Source: Apostichopus californicus
Taxonomy: Eukaryota; Echinodermata; Holothuroidea; Aspidochirotida; Stichopodidae
DNA: 59,798 nucleotides
Direction of reading: 5' to 3'
Assembly (NCBI GenBank): GCA_020650975.1
Contig: JAIPMN010000492.1
Location: 5,277-65,074 of the forward strand
Below, one piece after another: positions 1-12,200 of this stretch (positions within the stretch are counted from its first letter, which is position 1; every line of letters begins with the position of its first letter). The position numbers were made by a program, and so were the translations under genes. Below the pieces are notes generated by a model. The model made no database searches. It saw only the letters and a list, made by a program, of their open reading frames with translations, and was not told the origin of the DNA.

Positions 1-248
1 CCCCCCCCCCCCCCACCCGACCCTACTATTTATAAAATGAAAGCTTGAGAAAGTTACTACAGTATCTTATTCTGTATAAATCTTAACCATATTAAAACAG
101 ATACATTTATGCCATGGAAATGGATAATAGTTCTTTTCTCCTAAAAAGGTGATGGATCTACTTTGTATTTGAACTGAAATTCTTCTATTTCTCAGGCTAT
201 AATTTGATATCAAATTATTGACTGTTTGCTCTCATGTTTTCTTTACAG

Positions 249-3200
249 TAGAGACCAAGAGCAGTGGAGATGGAGGTCCAAAGAAGATCCCATCCACAGA
301 TATGATGACCATGTATGAAAACATCCAGGCCAACCTCAGCGAAGACTTCTTGAGCAAATTGGAGGCTTGGGATAAAAAGAAGCAAAAGGAGGGACCTGGT
401 AAATTTCAATCATATGCTGACAGATAGAGAGGATGGTCAGGGTCCCTGTGGGATGTTAGGGGTTGGTGGGGGGGGGGGTGGGGACAGCAGGAGTCATGTC
501 CTAACAATCTCACAGCAATGATTTTGCAGCTGCCATGCTGTTGCCAGGTGGCAATTTCACTACAACAATTGGCTGACTCTTGGTCACCCTAAGTTTAAAC
601 CTGTGTACTGATAAACATAAAGGTAAAGTTGATGCAAATTTGGTTAACAAGCAAAGAATTCACTTCTAAGCCGTATTAGAGCTTCTCAGTGAATTGTGTC
701 TTTAATAGCCGTAACTTTCACAATGCCGACTCAGGGTCAATCATAAAACTGGAATATTTTGAGATTCTTGAACTTAAATTTGCATAAAAAAAAAATAACA
801 TTGTGTTGGTGTAAACTTTTGCTATACATTTTGCTTAAGTGTAGCGTTTTGTCCATTATATAGCATTTTGTGTGTAAGTTTAACCATTTTGTGTGGAAGT
901 TCAACAATTTTGTGTGGAAGTTTGCCATGTGATTACAGATATATTACTCGTGGTTCTTTTTCATCTATCGATCAGTTCAAGATATGACCAAACAATCATC
1001 TGTGGAGAGCGTTTCCTCGGAGCCTGGAGCCATTCCAACCAATGAGCAGGCAGCCGAACTCCTCCAAGGACTCAGTGAGGAATTCTCCAAGAAATTAGCC
1101 ACATGGGACAAGAAAAAGAAAGGCACCGTGGGTCCCAGCCCGAAAGGGGACCGCAAGCAGAAGAGCAGTGGTAAAGAAAAGAAGGACAAGACCAAAAAAG
1201 ATGAAAAGGCAAAGAACGAGGAGACAGCAAGCCAGAAGAAGGTAGAGGGCGAAAAACTTGTGGCCTCTAGCCGTAGAGTCGTCGTGGTCGAAAACGAGGA
1301 AGGCCTGGTTAAATTAGAGGGCGCTAGTAAAGCGTTTGAGGATAAGTACAGAGAGTGGGAGAGGATGCACAGGCCGTCGACGGAGGATCAGAAAAAGAAG
1401 GAGAAGGAGGAAGAGGAAAACATGCCACCTGAAAACAGCTATCCTCTACCAGCTTTCACGAAAATCACCGACTCTAATTCATGCCTGGCGACTCCCGTCA
1501 TCGTTGAGCCTCACCTGGTTCCACAACCAGAGCAGACCAAACATGAAATGGCATCACAGGTGGACTTCCCCGAGGAGGTGGTGGAACCGATGGAGGAGGG
1601 CCAAACAGAGGGAGAGACACCCGCTGGAGACGAACCCATCTCTACTCTAGAGAGGAAGAATTCGCTCCTGGCAGAGAGACTCAAACAGAAGGACGTGAAC
1701 CTCAAAGTTATTCAATCTGAGCTGCAAGTCGTTCAAGAACAACTGGAAAAGATGGCTGGCTGGAAAGGAGGTAATATTTGTCATATTTGTTTCATGTTTT
1801 GTTGACATATTATCATTAATCTATTCAATGCACCACTCGGGAATTGAACCACATCTCGGTGGAAATATTTTAGTGTTGTATTAATCATCTAGAATCCTTG
1901 TATAGTCATATTTCAGTCATATCAAATTTTTTGTTTGTTTGTTTTTCAAATAGAAAACATTTGAACTTTCCACATGAATATTTTTTTTTTCACCTATGTC
2001 ATGTTTGCGTTGTTTGACACACTATATGGTTTACTGTTCAGTATTCAATTTTGTGTAGCACTTTGTGGGTACAATGGTTGCACTCCCACAAAATTTCAAT
2101 AATTAGGATAGACCAGAATTCTTCCAAACTTTTCTGCACTATGTTACTTAGCCATACCAGATGTTATCTCTAAACTCCAGTGCTTTTAATAACCTGACGA
2201 ATGTTGACATCTACTCCTTTTGGCAGCAACACATAGCACTTTTGAGTTAAAGATCGTTCAAAATTTCCAGCTGATGCTCTAATTTGTAACCTCGATAAAC
2301 CAGAGGTTGCCTTCCTCAGCTCTTACATCCCCAGGGACCTCAATGCCAGGGTATGAGTCATAGGTCTGTACCTCCTTGAGGAGACTAACCCAATTATGAT
2401 TTCCTAGATTTCCAGGGTACCCCATCGGAGATGTTCTATATATCTCTTGTCCTTGTTATTTGTGGTTTTTCTGCTAGGTATGAGGCCCACTGGTGTGGTC
2501 TCCTCTTGTCATCTTAAGGTACAGGGAGGAGGATGGTTGTTTAGTCTTTAAGGTTCCATCATCTCTAGACGTCCCCTACATTCCTGTGGATATATCTATT
2601 GTCCTAAATGAATTCTTTATTTGGGCATTTGAGATTCATCTTCAGTAGCGAGCCCTACCGCGGTCGTAGTCGCTATCGGAGAGGTTGATAAGACTTTTAC
2701 GTGCAGTCCAAATCCTCACCGAGCTTTCGGTATATATCTGTCAATGCCTACATCTCCTCCCCCGCAGTATTCACATGAATGTTTGGGCTCAAGAAAGATG
2801 TATTTGAAATATGTCCATGGGTTGTCATTCACCTTCAACGTGATATCATCAATATGAAGTTTCTTTATCGTGGAGGAATCTTGAAAATATATCTATATAT
2901 ATTTTGTTTTTATAGAAGCTAGGTATAGATTAAAATTAAAAACTAGGTTATGCATTTGGGAGGGCAAGAGGTTGAAGGAGGAGGTCCCTGGTGAGGGGGG
3001 GTCTTTTGGAGGAGATTAGGGTAATATAGTAATATGACAACAGGGTAACAGACATGAGAGGTACAGAGGGAGGTATTTCTCTTGAATTTATGATAGTGAA
3101 ATACCCAGTACACTGAGATGGGGAATCTTCATCTCAACACCCAAACCCACAATCATCTCAAACTCAGGAAAATTGCTGTGTTCAAATTTTTAAGTGAACA

Positions 3201-6200
3201 TTACTTTAATGTTCAAGCTACAATACAATGTAGTGTAACCTTGTATTAGTTTGAGCAAGCCATGGGAGGTAATATTTACACCTAACTGTGGGTCTATGCG
3301 GGTATAATCATTTGGTAGAGCTGGGCTCTCCAGCATTGCTAATGAGAGCGCTGTCCTATCGGTCCTGATATGCATGAGCTGTACTACTTAAACAATCTCC
3401 AAATTGAAGTAACATGATCATGTGAATTAAAGCATTCTCAAGCTAGGAACTGGACTGAAACACTTGCACAGAGAAACTTTCTTTAGACAAGACAAGTTAA
3501 GGTACTTAAACTGTTAGCTCGACTTGAAACTTTTGCAAATAGGTTTCATAAAGATTTCTTCTTCAATAATTACGAAGAACTTTGTATGGAAATTACTAGC
3601 GATCATTGGGTCATGTATTATTGGGTAATGGGTAATGTTTTGGGTAATGTTTTTTTGGGGTAATGTCTTTTTTTGGGGCTAATGTTTTGCAGGAACATAA
3701 TTACAAAAAATAAAATTAGCAATTTCTTGCATGCAGTACCAAAGAATTGTTTCAGTATTTCATGAGTATGTAAATTATGTACACAGATGAAAAGAGGCAT
3801 AGTACCTGTTCCTCTATCGGAGAAACATCGTTAGAGGCAGAGTTAAGTGTGATAAAATCTCAAGTGCAAGAATTAGAGGAGAAAATACAATCACACGCGG
3901 AGATAAGGAGAGAGAAAAAAGACCGAGAGGAAGCAGAGAGTAGAAAGAAAAAAGATGCCGAGAAGAAAATAGGGGAAGGTAAAAACGACTGCCGTTGAAT
4001 GCAAAGGCTTGGATTTGTAATAGCATGCTGTGGGTGACTGCAGTAGAAATGGGTGTGCAAGCTGTTGTCTTGACAACCACCCATTAGACCTGGTGCATGT
4101 AACAACCTCTAGGACATGACATCACAAGCTGGTATTGTAAGCCATGGTTTGAATAATAATGTCTGTACTTGTTTGTCATTAATAATTTTGGGTCCGGTAC
4201 AAAGTTTTGGATCTTGTATGGACAACAGTTGATGGATACAAAGTCCAATGTCGTCAGGGGATTAAAGTTTGACAACCGATGATGCATGCTGACTGGTTGG
4301 GTTCGGTGGTGCTTCACTGCTGGAGTTCACTGTGTGCAAAGTCTACGGCGACAACAGTCTCAGGTTCATTGGTTAAAGGGGAGCATGTTGAATGATTTCG
4401 TTTAAAGAAGTTTGAATGCCAACTTTAAATTGTGGTCAAAGTCTATTTAGTTGTAACTGACTCCAGTACCTTTGGTCAACAGAACATCTGACATTTGACA
4501 AAAGTTTAATGAGAGCTGAAATTGGTTTTGTTGGTTGGAGAAGTAAAAAATACAGGCGCAGCTGTACATAAAAGAAGAAAAGTTGAATTTTAACCAAAAT
4601 CATGTAAATCAAATCTGAAACTCTCTATGGTCAAGAAAATATGTGTTAGATAAGAAACAAAGCTAGAAAGTCCAACATGTGACATTCGATTCACAAGAGA
4701 GCAGATTAGATGCGGGAAGTTACATACCCTTAGGTACCATGATGATAAGAAGATGCACTTTAATTAACGAGTAACTCATACACAAAAGAGCAATCCAGGT
4801 TCTTAATTGATGTAAGGAACATCAACATATTGCAATGGACTGTGAATGTACAGATTTAAGTTGACATTCTTAGTGATGTTCAGAAACATAAAATACAACA
4901 GCAGCCTTATCCTCAAAATTGTGATTTTGAATATATCTTTCAGGATAAGGGGATCAAAGTTTTTTGACATTATCTGAAAATAACTGTGTCATCCCATTCA
5001 AACCCCAAATATGTGTTGTTTTTTGTTTGCAAAAAGTAGTGTCAATCTTACAGGAGACTTCTATCAAATTCTTTTGATTATCTCAAAGTCAGCCCTCCTC
5101 CGCCCCCCCCCCCCCATCAAGGTGTGTATTAAATAATTGATGTTTCTCAATGAGTCTTGTTTTTTGTCATCTGTTTTCAAATGCATTTTGTCTAATTCCT
5201 TTAAGTTACTGTTATCTTTAAATCATCTTTGATTTAGTAGCCTGTATTTAGCCATCACATGGAAGTGATGTAGCCAACAAAAGTGGCTTTAATAAGTAAA
5301 AGACTTGTCGTGTGTCGTGGTGTGTACCTTGACAAACAGTTTGCTGTGCACATACTGATAACTAGGGCTGTCCATACCAAGCATGATAAGGTAACAGACT
5401 TGTCATGAAGTGTACCTTGACAAACGGTTTGCTGTGCACATACTGATAAGGGCTGTCCATACCAGGCATGATTATTCAGAGATTGCTGTGATTTGATTGC
5501 GGCCTGTTTACGCTTTCGTTTTGTAGTACCACTGTTCATAAATGCATGCAATACAGTTTACAGTTGAAGTTTTTAAAATTTGTGATGTCTGAACATGTTG
5601 TAACTGTTATAAGTTGTTTTATCAAAGCTTTCCAAAGTAATAATTTGGGGTTAAAGGAGGGGAATTATGTAAGTAAAAGGGGGAAGGAGAGGGGGGGGGG
5701 AGGATATAGTTGAAGGAGATAAGTTGAACAATTTCCTGAGCATTGTTATCTCTGATTGATATTTTCTACCTTTGGGGTTGTTTATGCAAGAAAGATAATC
5801 TACATTTTAAAATATATCTCACAGTAAGTGAAAATGTTGATAACTTTTTTATGCCCTCTATGACTTTTAGTTTCTTAAATTGGGCAGGTAAGTGCCATGT
5901 TTATAGCCTGTAAGAAAAGTGATTAAATCTTTGGAAAGATTGTGTCACACGGTCGATGGCTGTAATGAATGGAAGCTGCATGCACGAATGGTATAATGAA
6001 CTATATATGTTTACCGATAGCACAGTAGTTGGTTTTTGCTCCTTTATTTAACTTTCTTTAACTCTATCATTGATTGATTACAGCCATTTACCACCTTAAA
6101 ATTATTACCAACAAAGGGTTCATTGTTCCCAGAAAAGAAGGAAATTATGATAATAGCAATCATTATTCTGCATCAAAACAAAGTACACCTCTCATGGTTT

Positions 6201-9200
6201 AAAGTAACAGTGACTAATTTTCAAGAATTATTCTATGGGACATATCCAGCAAAGTTCAAATCAAAGAAAAATATATGATATATTCTTCTGATGTAAAAGA
6301 AAATCTTACAAAATAAGTTTTAGGAAATAAAAACAAACAATAAAACATTAACTTTCCAGTGCAGTGTATTGAAAAAAAAGAAAAAAAGTTTTTTCACAAC
6401 ATCAACTTTAATTAATTTAAATGAAATGAAAGATGGAAGTGTTATATGATGTAAGATTTTGCAAGAGATGCCAACTAAAAAAGCTAGGTCATGGAAACAT
6501 GGAATCCAGTATACTGCTTTAAAAATTGTATAACTTTTTGGCTGACATGTTTACCAGGTAATTGTGAAATGGTCTCAGCTGGAGGTATGATAAGTTACCA
6601 ACAGCATCACTTCCAATTAGGTGCAAATTTGTGTAACATAACAAGATTACAATTATTTTCCTTAATATCAGGGAAGCATTTAATTTATACAGATTAAAAT
6701 TTTTAGTGACAAATAGGTCGAAATTTTCATCCAGATAAAAAAATTTCAGAAGATGAAAATATTAAAAAAATTGTAATGTTTTTGTTGTTATTACATTTGC
6801 CATTGTCTATTAATTTGTGTTGTTTACTATTTAAACAAGGTGTTATTAGGAATTCACCTAAATTATGTGTAACAGCTGTAACATGTGGAATTTTTGTTTT
6901 CATACAACACTGAAAATAATACCTGCTTCTCTGAACATAAGTATGCTATACCTTCACATTTGAGTAGCAGTTTGGCCCGTTTTTTACTGTATGTTGTTAT
7001 GTGATTTGAGGAAGAAAAAACTGATTGCCTGCTGTTTGTCATTTGTAGCAACCAGCCCAAGTAATCAACCAGGGAAGCTTGAAGCCCAAGTACAGACGAT
7101 ACAAGAAGATGAAACACCACAAGAAACTACCTCAAATACCACCGAAGAATTGACGAAGAGTCTGCAACAGAGGGAGAACCTCATCCGATTCCTTCAGATA
7201 GAAGTCGAGAGACAGAGACGAGAAATAAACTTCCTACGAAGCGATGGACCCGGGGGAGCTCACTTTAAAAGGGCCAAGAGTTTCTCTGCCAGGGATAGAA
7301 ATTTTGTAAGTTTAGCTTATATTTAGTTTGTAAAAAGTTGACTGCTGATATTGAAGCTTTCTGTAATGGTAATAATATTACCATTGAGATTTTTTTTTAC
7401 ATTGTAAAAGACTATTGACTGGGATGAAGGATCCCACATCCATATCTCTCACCCTTCCCCCAAGGTCCCAACACTGGGGTGAGTGCTGGGCTGCCATGCC
7501 TCCCCCCTCCCCTAAATTGTTGCAGCAATGATTTCACAGGCAACTTCAGAATCACTGATAGTTGGTGTTACTCCTTGACCGTTGGGAAACACATTCCATA
7601 ACAAATTCAAGAAAAATGGAAAGTTTAGCATGTTAAGCTTGGTAAGGGTTGGTAAGATAAGCCTTTCTTTGGTAATGAAAGGAAACAGCTTGCAAAGTAT
7701 CTTTGAAATATCAGTAATTGTTTCCACAAATTACTCATTTGGTGGATTATTTAAAAAGCAAGTTACGTGCCAGTAAATCAAATGACCCTTTGTTAATACT
7801 TGTATCAATGAGGTTTTAATTGGTGATGGGATTATTGCTATATTTAAATTACATGAATCATACCATGTCATATCTTCTTCTCTTGTATTGTAATAATAGT
7901 CCTCCATTGTAATTGTTTATGCTAATGTCACCAGGATGCCAAAGCAATGCAAGTTATGGACATTCCTCTCGGGAAGTCTCTAGCCAGCCGAGGAAAGAAA
8001 GATTCACCCAATTCCACTCCGTCATTGTCCAATGCTGACTCCAGTGACCAGAGGAACAGAGAGTCACTAAGCATTACAACTGAAAGCACACAGTCCTTGG
8101 AAACGCTTCATATCTCAGGTATGAGCAAAAAGTGTCTGTCTGCTAAGCTAATTAGTATACAATGAATATTCATTTCATAGTCTCATGTTTATGTAAGATC
8201 ATGTATGTGGAGTAGGAAGTCACTAAGCATTACAACTGAGAGCACACAGTCCTTGGAAACCCTTCATATCTCAGGTATGAGCAAGTAGTGTCTGTCTGCT
8301 GAGCTAATTAGTGTACAATGAATATTCATTTCAGTCTTCATGTTTATGTAAGATCATGTATGTGGAGTAGGAAGTCACTAAGCATAACAACTGAGAGCAC
8401 ACAGTCCTTGGAAACGCTTCATATCTCAGGTATGAGCAAGTAGTGTCTGTCTGCTGAGCTAATTAGTGTACAATGAATATTCATTTCATAGTCTTCATGT
8501 TGATGTAAGATCGTGTATGTGGATTAGGAAGTCACTAAGCATTACAACTGAAAGCACACAGTCCTTGGAAACGCTTCATATCTCAGGTATGAGCAGCAAG
8601 AAATTTGTGTCTGTCTGCTGAACTCATTAGTATACAATGAATATTCATTTCATAGTCTTCATGTTTATTGTATGTAAGATCATGTATGTGGAGTAGGAAG
8701 TCACTCAGCATTATAACTTTGAGTACACAGTCCTTGGAAACACTTCATATATCGGGCATGAGCAAAGAGCTTGTCACCTGAAATTATCAGGCGTCATGAA
8801 TATTCATTTGATTGTTGGTCAGCACAATAACTTTGAGTACACAGTCCTTGGGGACGATTCACATATAAGTAACATGGTATCTGGATGGAGAGTATTTGAC
8901 AGCCATGCAGTAGAGTATGCTATTCAATATACACTGAATATACATATATTAAATAATTTTGAAGATTAGTTGGTTACTGCTCCCAACAGGGTACGTAGAC
9001 ATTGAAAAACATATCTTAAATATACATTTTTTTCTCAAAAAATCAAGGTTCTAAAGAGGAGCAAGAGAATACCATGAACCACTAATGTAAACTCTCATCT
9101 TGGATCTAATGAGTTTGATGAATTCCACTTATAATTAGCTTAATATCTTTACATGCATTATGAATACCAAAACAATAACAATTTTTTTTTCCAGCCGAGG

Positions 9201-12200
9201 ACATCCGTATGGAAGATCTTGGATCCCAAACATTGGAGCAGGATCATAAAGTCGAGGAAACTTCACCAACAGTCACTAAAGAAATTACTCCCTCTGCAGA
9301 ACTGCCAAAAGAAACAGCTGAACCACCAGAGGTGCCAAAGGCAACCCCTGAACTCCCAGATGTGACCAAGGACACACCCAAGGTTACAGAGGTAGAAGAC
9401 AAACTTTCAAAAACTCCAGACGTAACAAAGGTTTGCATCAGAATCAACATTGGTTAATCTTGGGGTATTTAGATTAGCATAATTTTGTAATCTGTTGTGC
9501 ATGAAGTAAAGATTTATTAACAAAAGCAAACGAACATGTTTTCAGAGTGTCTTTCAGCAAATATGTTCCAACAAAAGCAATACTCCTGGATTTGCTGCAG
9601 AAATTTTGCAATCTATGTCTTAAATTTTGAGATAGTGAGTTTTAGGACTGGTAACATTTCCAAAAGTAAATCGAATGAGAACAAACTTTTTATAACTACT
9701 CAAAAAGTATGGTAGGTATATATAAAAGTAGATAAGATTGACATTTCTATCCTAATTGGATCTTCTCTAGTAAACTAGACAGACAATAACTTAATCGGAA
9801 TATTGATCAATGCAAGAGTTCTTTCCATCCGTGTTTTTCACTTGTTTCCTCTATCTGTCTATCTCTGTCTGTCTGTGTATCTATCTGTCTGTCTATCTGT
9901 CTGTCTGTATATCTGTGTCTATCTGTCTGTCTGTCTGTCTATCTGTCTGTCTGTCGGTATGTCTGTCTTTGTTTCAATGGGCCTCTGAAGTAGTTTTCGT
10001 CAGGATCGAAATGTCACTCCCTTTAAAACTTTTAACCCTTTATTCATAGTTTCCTAAAAGGAATCAAACTTTACATGGTTAACTTCTTGCTCCTTTGCTT
10101 AACAGGAAAAACCATCGGAACCTGAGAAAGAGGATACAACTCCCACAAAGAATAAAGATCTTGCCGGTAGTTCTGAAGGGGTCATTGAAAGTCCTAAAGA
10201 AACTCCACCAAAACTGGACACAAAGACAAAGAAAACTGAAGAAGCTGTGAAGAAACAAACACCACCAGCTTCAGAAGAATCAGAGACCAAAGGAAGCAAA
10301 CGAATGGGAGGAAAGCAGCACCCGTTAGATGCCCACATCCCAAAAAGTATTGTCGCCCAAAAGATATCTTCTCTTAAGTCTTCTTCTGCCTCTGGCCGTT
10401 CGTCAGATAGTGATTCAAAGGAGGAGAAAATTGGGACAAGGCGACAGAGGCCTGAACCTAGATGGAAAGTGAAGGATCAAGCAGGGAATGCCAAAACTTC
10501 ATCAGTGTCAAGTTCACCAAAAGAGAGTCCAGAGGGTGTAAGGCGGTCCAGACCTCGGACTAGGGAGAGGGATAAGAAGACAAGTTCGGATGATAGTTCT
10601 ACAAAGAGGCCAGGGAAAGGCAAAGATATTAGTAATCAGACACCTGCTGATTTGAGAGCCAACTTGAGAAAGGCAGCAACAACAGACAAAAAGCCTCCAA
10701 TTAATACCACCTCCACCTTGAAAAATCTGAGAGAGAGGCAGGTACAGCAAGATGCTGAAAAAGAGAAGAAAGGCCAAGGGGAAACGGGAGGAGAGAAGAA
10801 AGATGGAGTAAATGCTGGGAAAGAGAAAAAGGACCAAGAAGATGCTACGACCAAGAAGAAGGGTCTAGGAGATGTTGCAGTTGAAAGTGACCATGACTCA
10901 TCGATCAAGTCGGACACTGACCTCAAGAAGGCTTTTGAACCTTTCTCATCTAATCGTCGAGATTCGTCTGATTCCGTCAGCAGCTCACGCCGGAGCTCTC
11001 CAGCAACAAGGCTCCTTGAGAAGTATGACCCCAAGTTTGCTAAATCCCTGGCAACAAACAAAGTCGAGGTTGCAACGGTCAATGACCTAAAGGCTAAATT
11101 TTCTGGCGGTTCAGATAAGTCCGGTTCAAAAAGTGAAGATGAAGACGGCATGAAGGCTCGCAGAGGAAGACCAAAGGTTGGGTCTGTCAAGATGCTGAGT
11201 CAAGCATTTGCAGTTTCTTCGGCTGTTAATAAGGAGACATCCAAGGGGGCAGGTGGAGGCGGGACAGGACCATCTAGCATCCGATCCACACCGAGCATCT
11301 CCCCAGCTTCATCCTGTAGCTCCTTATCAAGTTCTCACGTATCAGACAGGATTAAGAGAATGCAAGATAGAAGATCACGTTCTAGCAAAGATTCCACAAC
11401 AGAGAAAAAACCAGTGGAAGAGGCAAAGCCCCCTCCACCACCAGTCGCCAAAGATGTACCCAAAATTACACCACCCCTTTTAACAAATAGACCGGGTTAT
11501 AGAAGCTCTATGCCAAATTTATCAGCTGTCAGAGCAAAGTTTGAACAACCAGAGGGTGGATCGACAGGGAGTACTACGAGTAATACCGGATTAAGAGTAA
11601 GGCAAAAGTCAGGGTCCACAGGAAAATTGTCTTTTACTGTTTCAGTGACAGAAACCAAAAGTACGGCTGAAAAAGTTTCAGAGGTGAAACCGATTCGTGC
11701 CCGAGCTAGGCCACCCAGGTTGGTAGCTGTCATAGAGTCGCCAGGGAAGGATAAAAATGCAACTGAAACGGTGACAGTGAGGTTAAGATCACCAACGGCA
11801 AGGAGGTCTACACGAACTAGCCAGAATGTAAATAATAGTCATAAAGAGGTTAGTGATCTACATATTTCAGAACCAGCGATTCCCTCAGCTGCTAAACCAG
11901 TCTCAGCCTCCAGGGAGGAAGATGTATCTGTAAGCGCACCAAGCTTGAGAGTGACATCTCCAGATGATAAGAAACCCGTCCAGCAGAGGTTGCGGCAGTC
12001 TCAAGAGATGGAGAGGAAGGCTTTGTCATCTTCCGATCCCCAGATAGGGACCAGACCAGCAGATGGGAAGTCTGATACCGTTGATGGATTGGCTGAAGGA
12101 AAGGAAGCATCTTCCAAGGAAAGCACTGACCAAAGCTCAAACTTGAATAAATCTGACTCAAATGTGACTAAGGTAGTAAAAGAGGAAGAGGTCAGCGTCA

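Noticed and set aside
1-14. C-run at the window start
   Set aside because: A homopolymer at the window edge; similar runs occur throughout the window, so it is not treated as a telomere or other feature.
9803-10049. ORFs over the TCTG microsatellite
   Set aside because: Translation is only Cys/Leu/Ser/Val repeats of the tetranucleotide.
11600-11650. Possible PP1-docking RVxF-like motif (KLSF) in the giant exon
   Set aside because: Single short match with Leu in the key position; such motifs arise by chance in long disordered Lys/Ser-rich regions.
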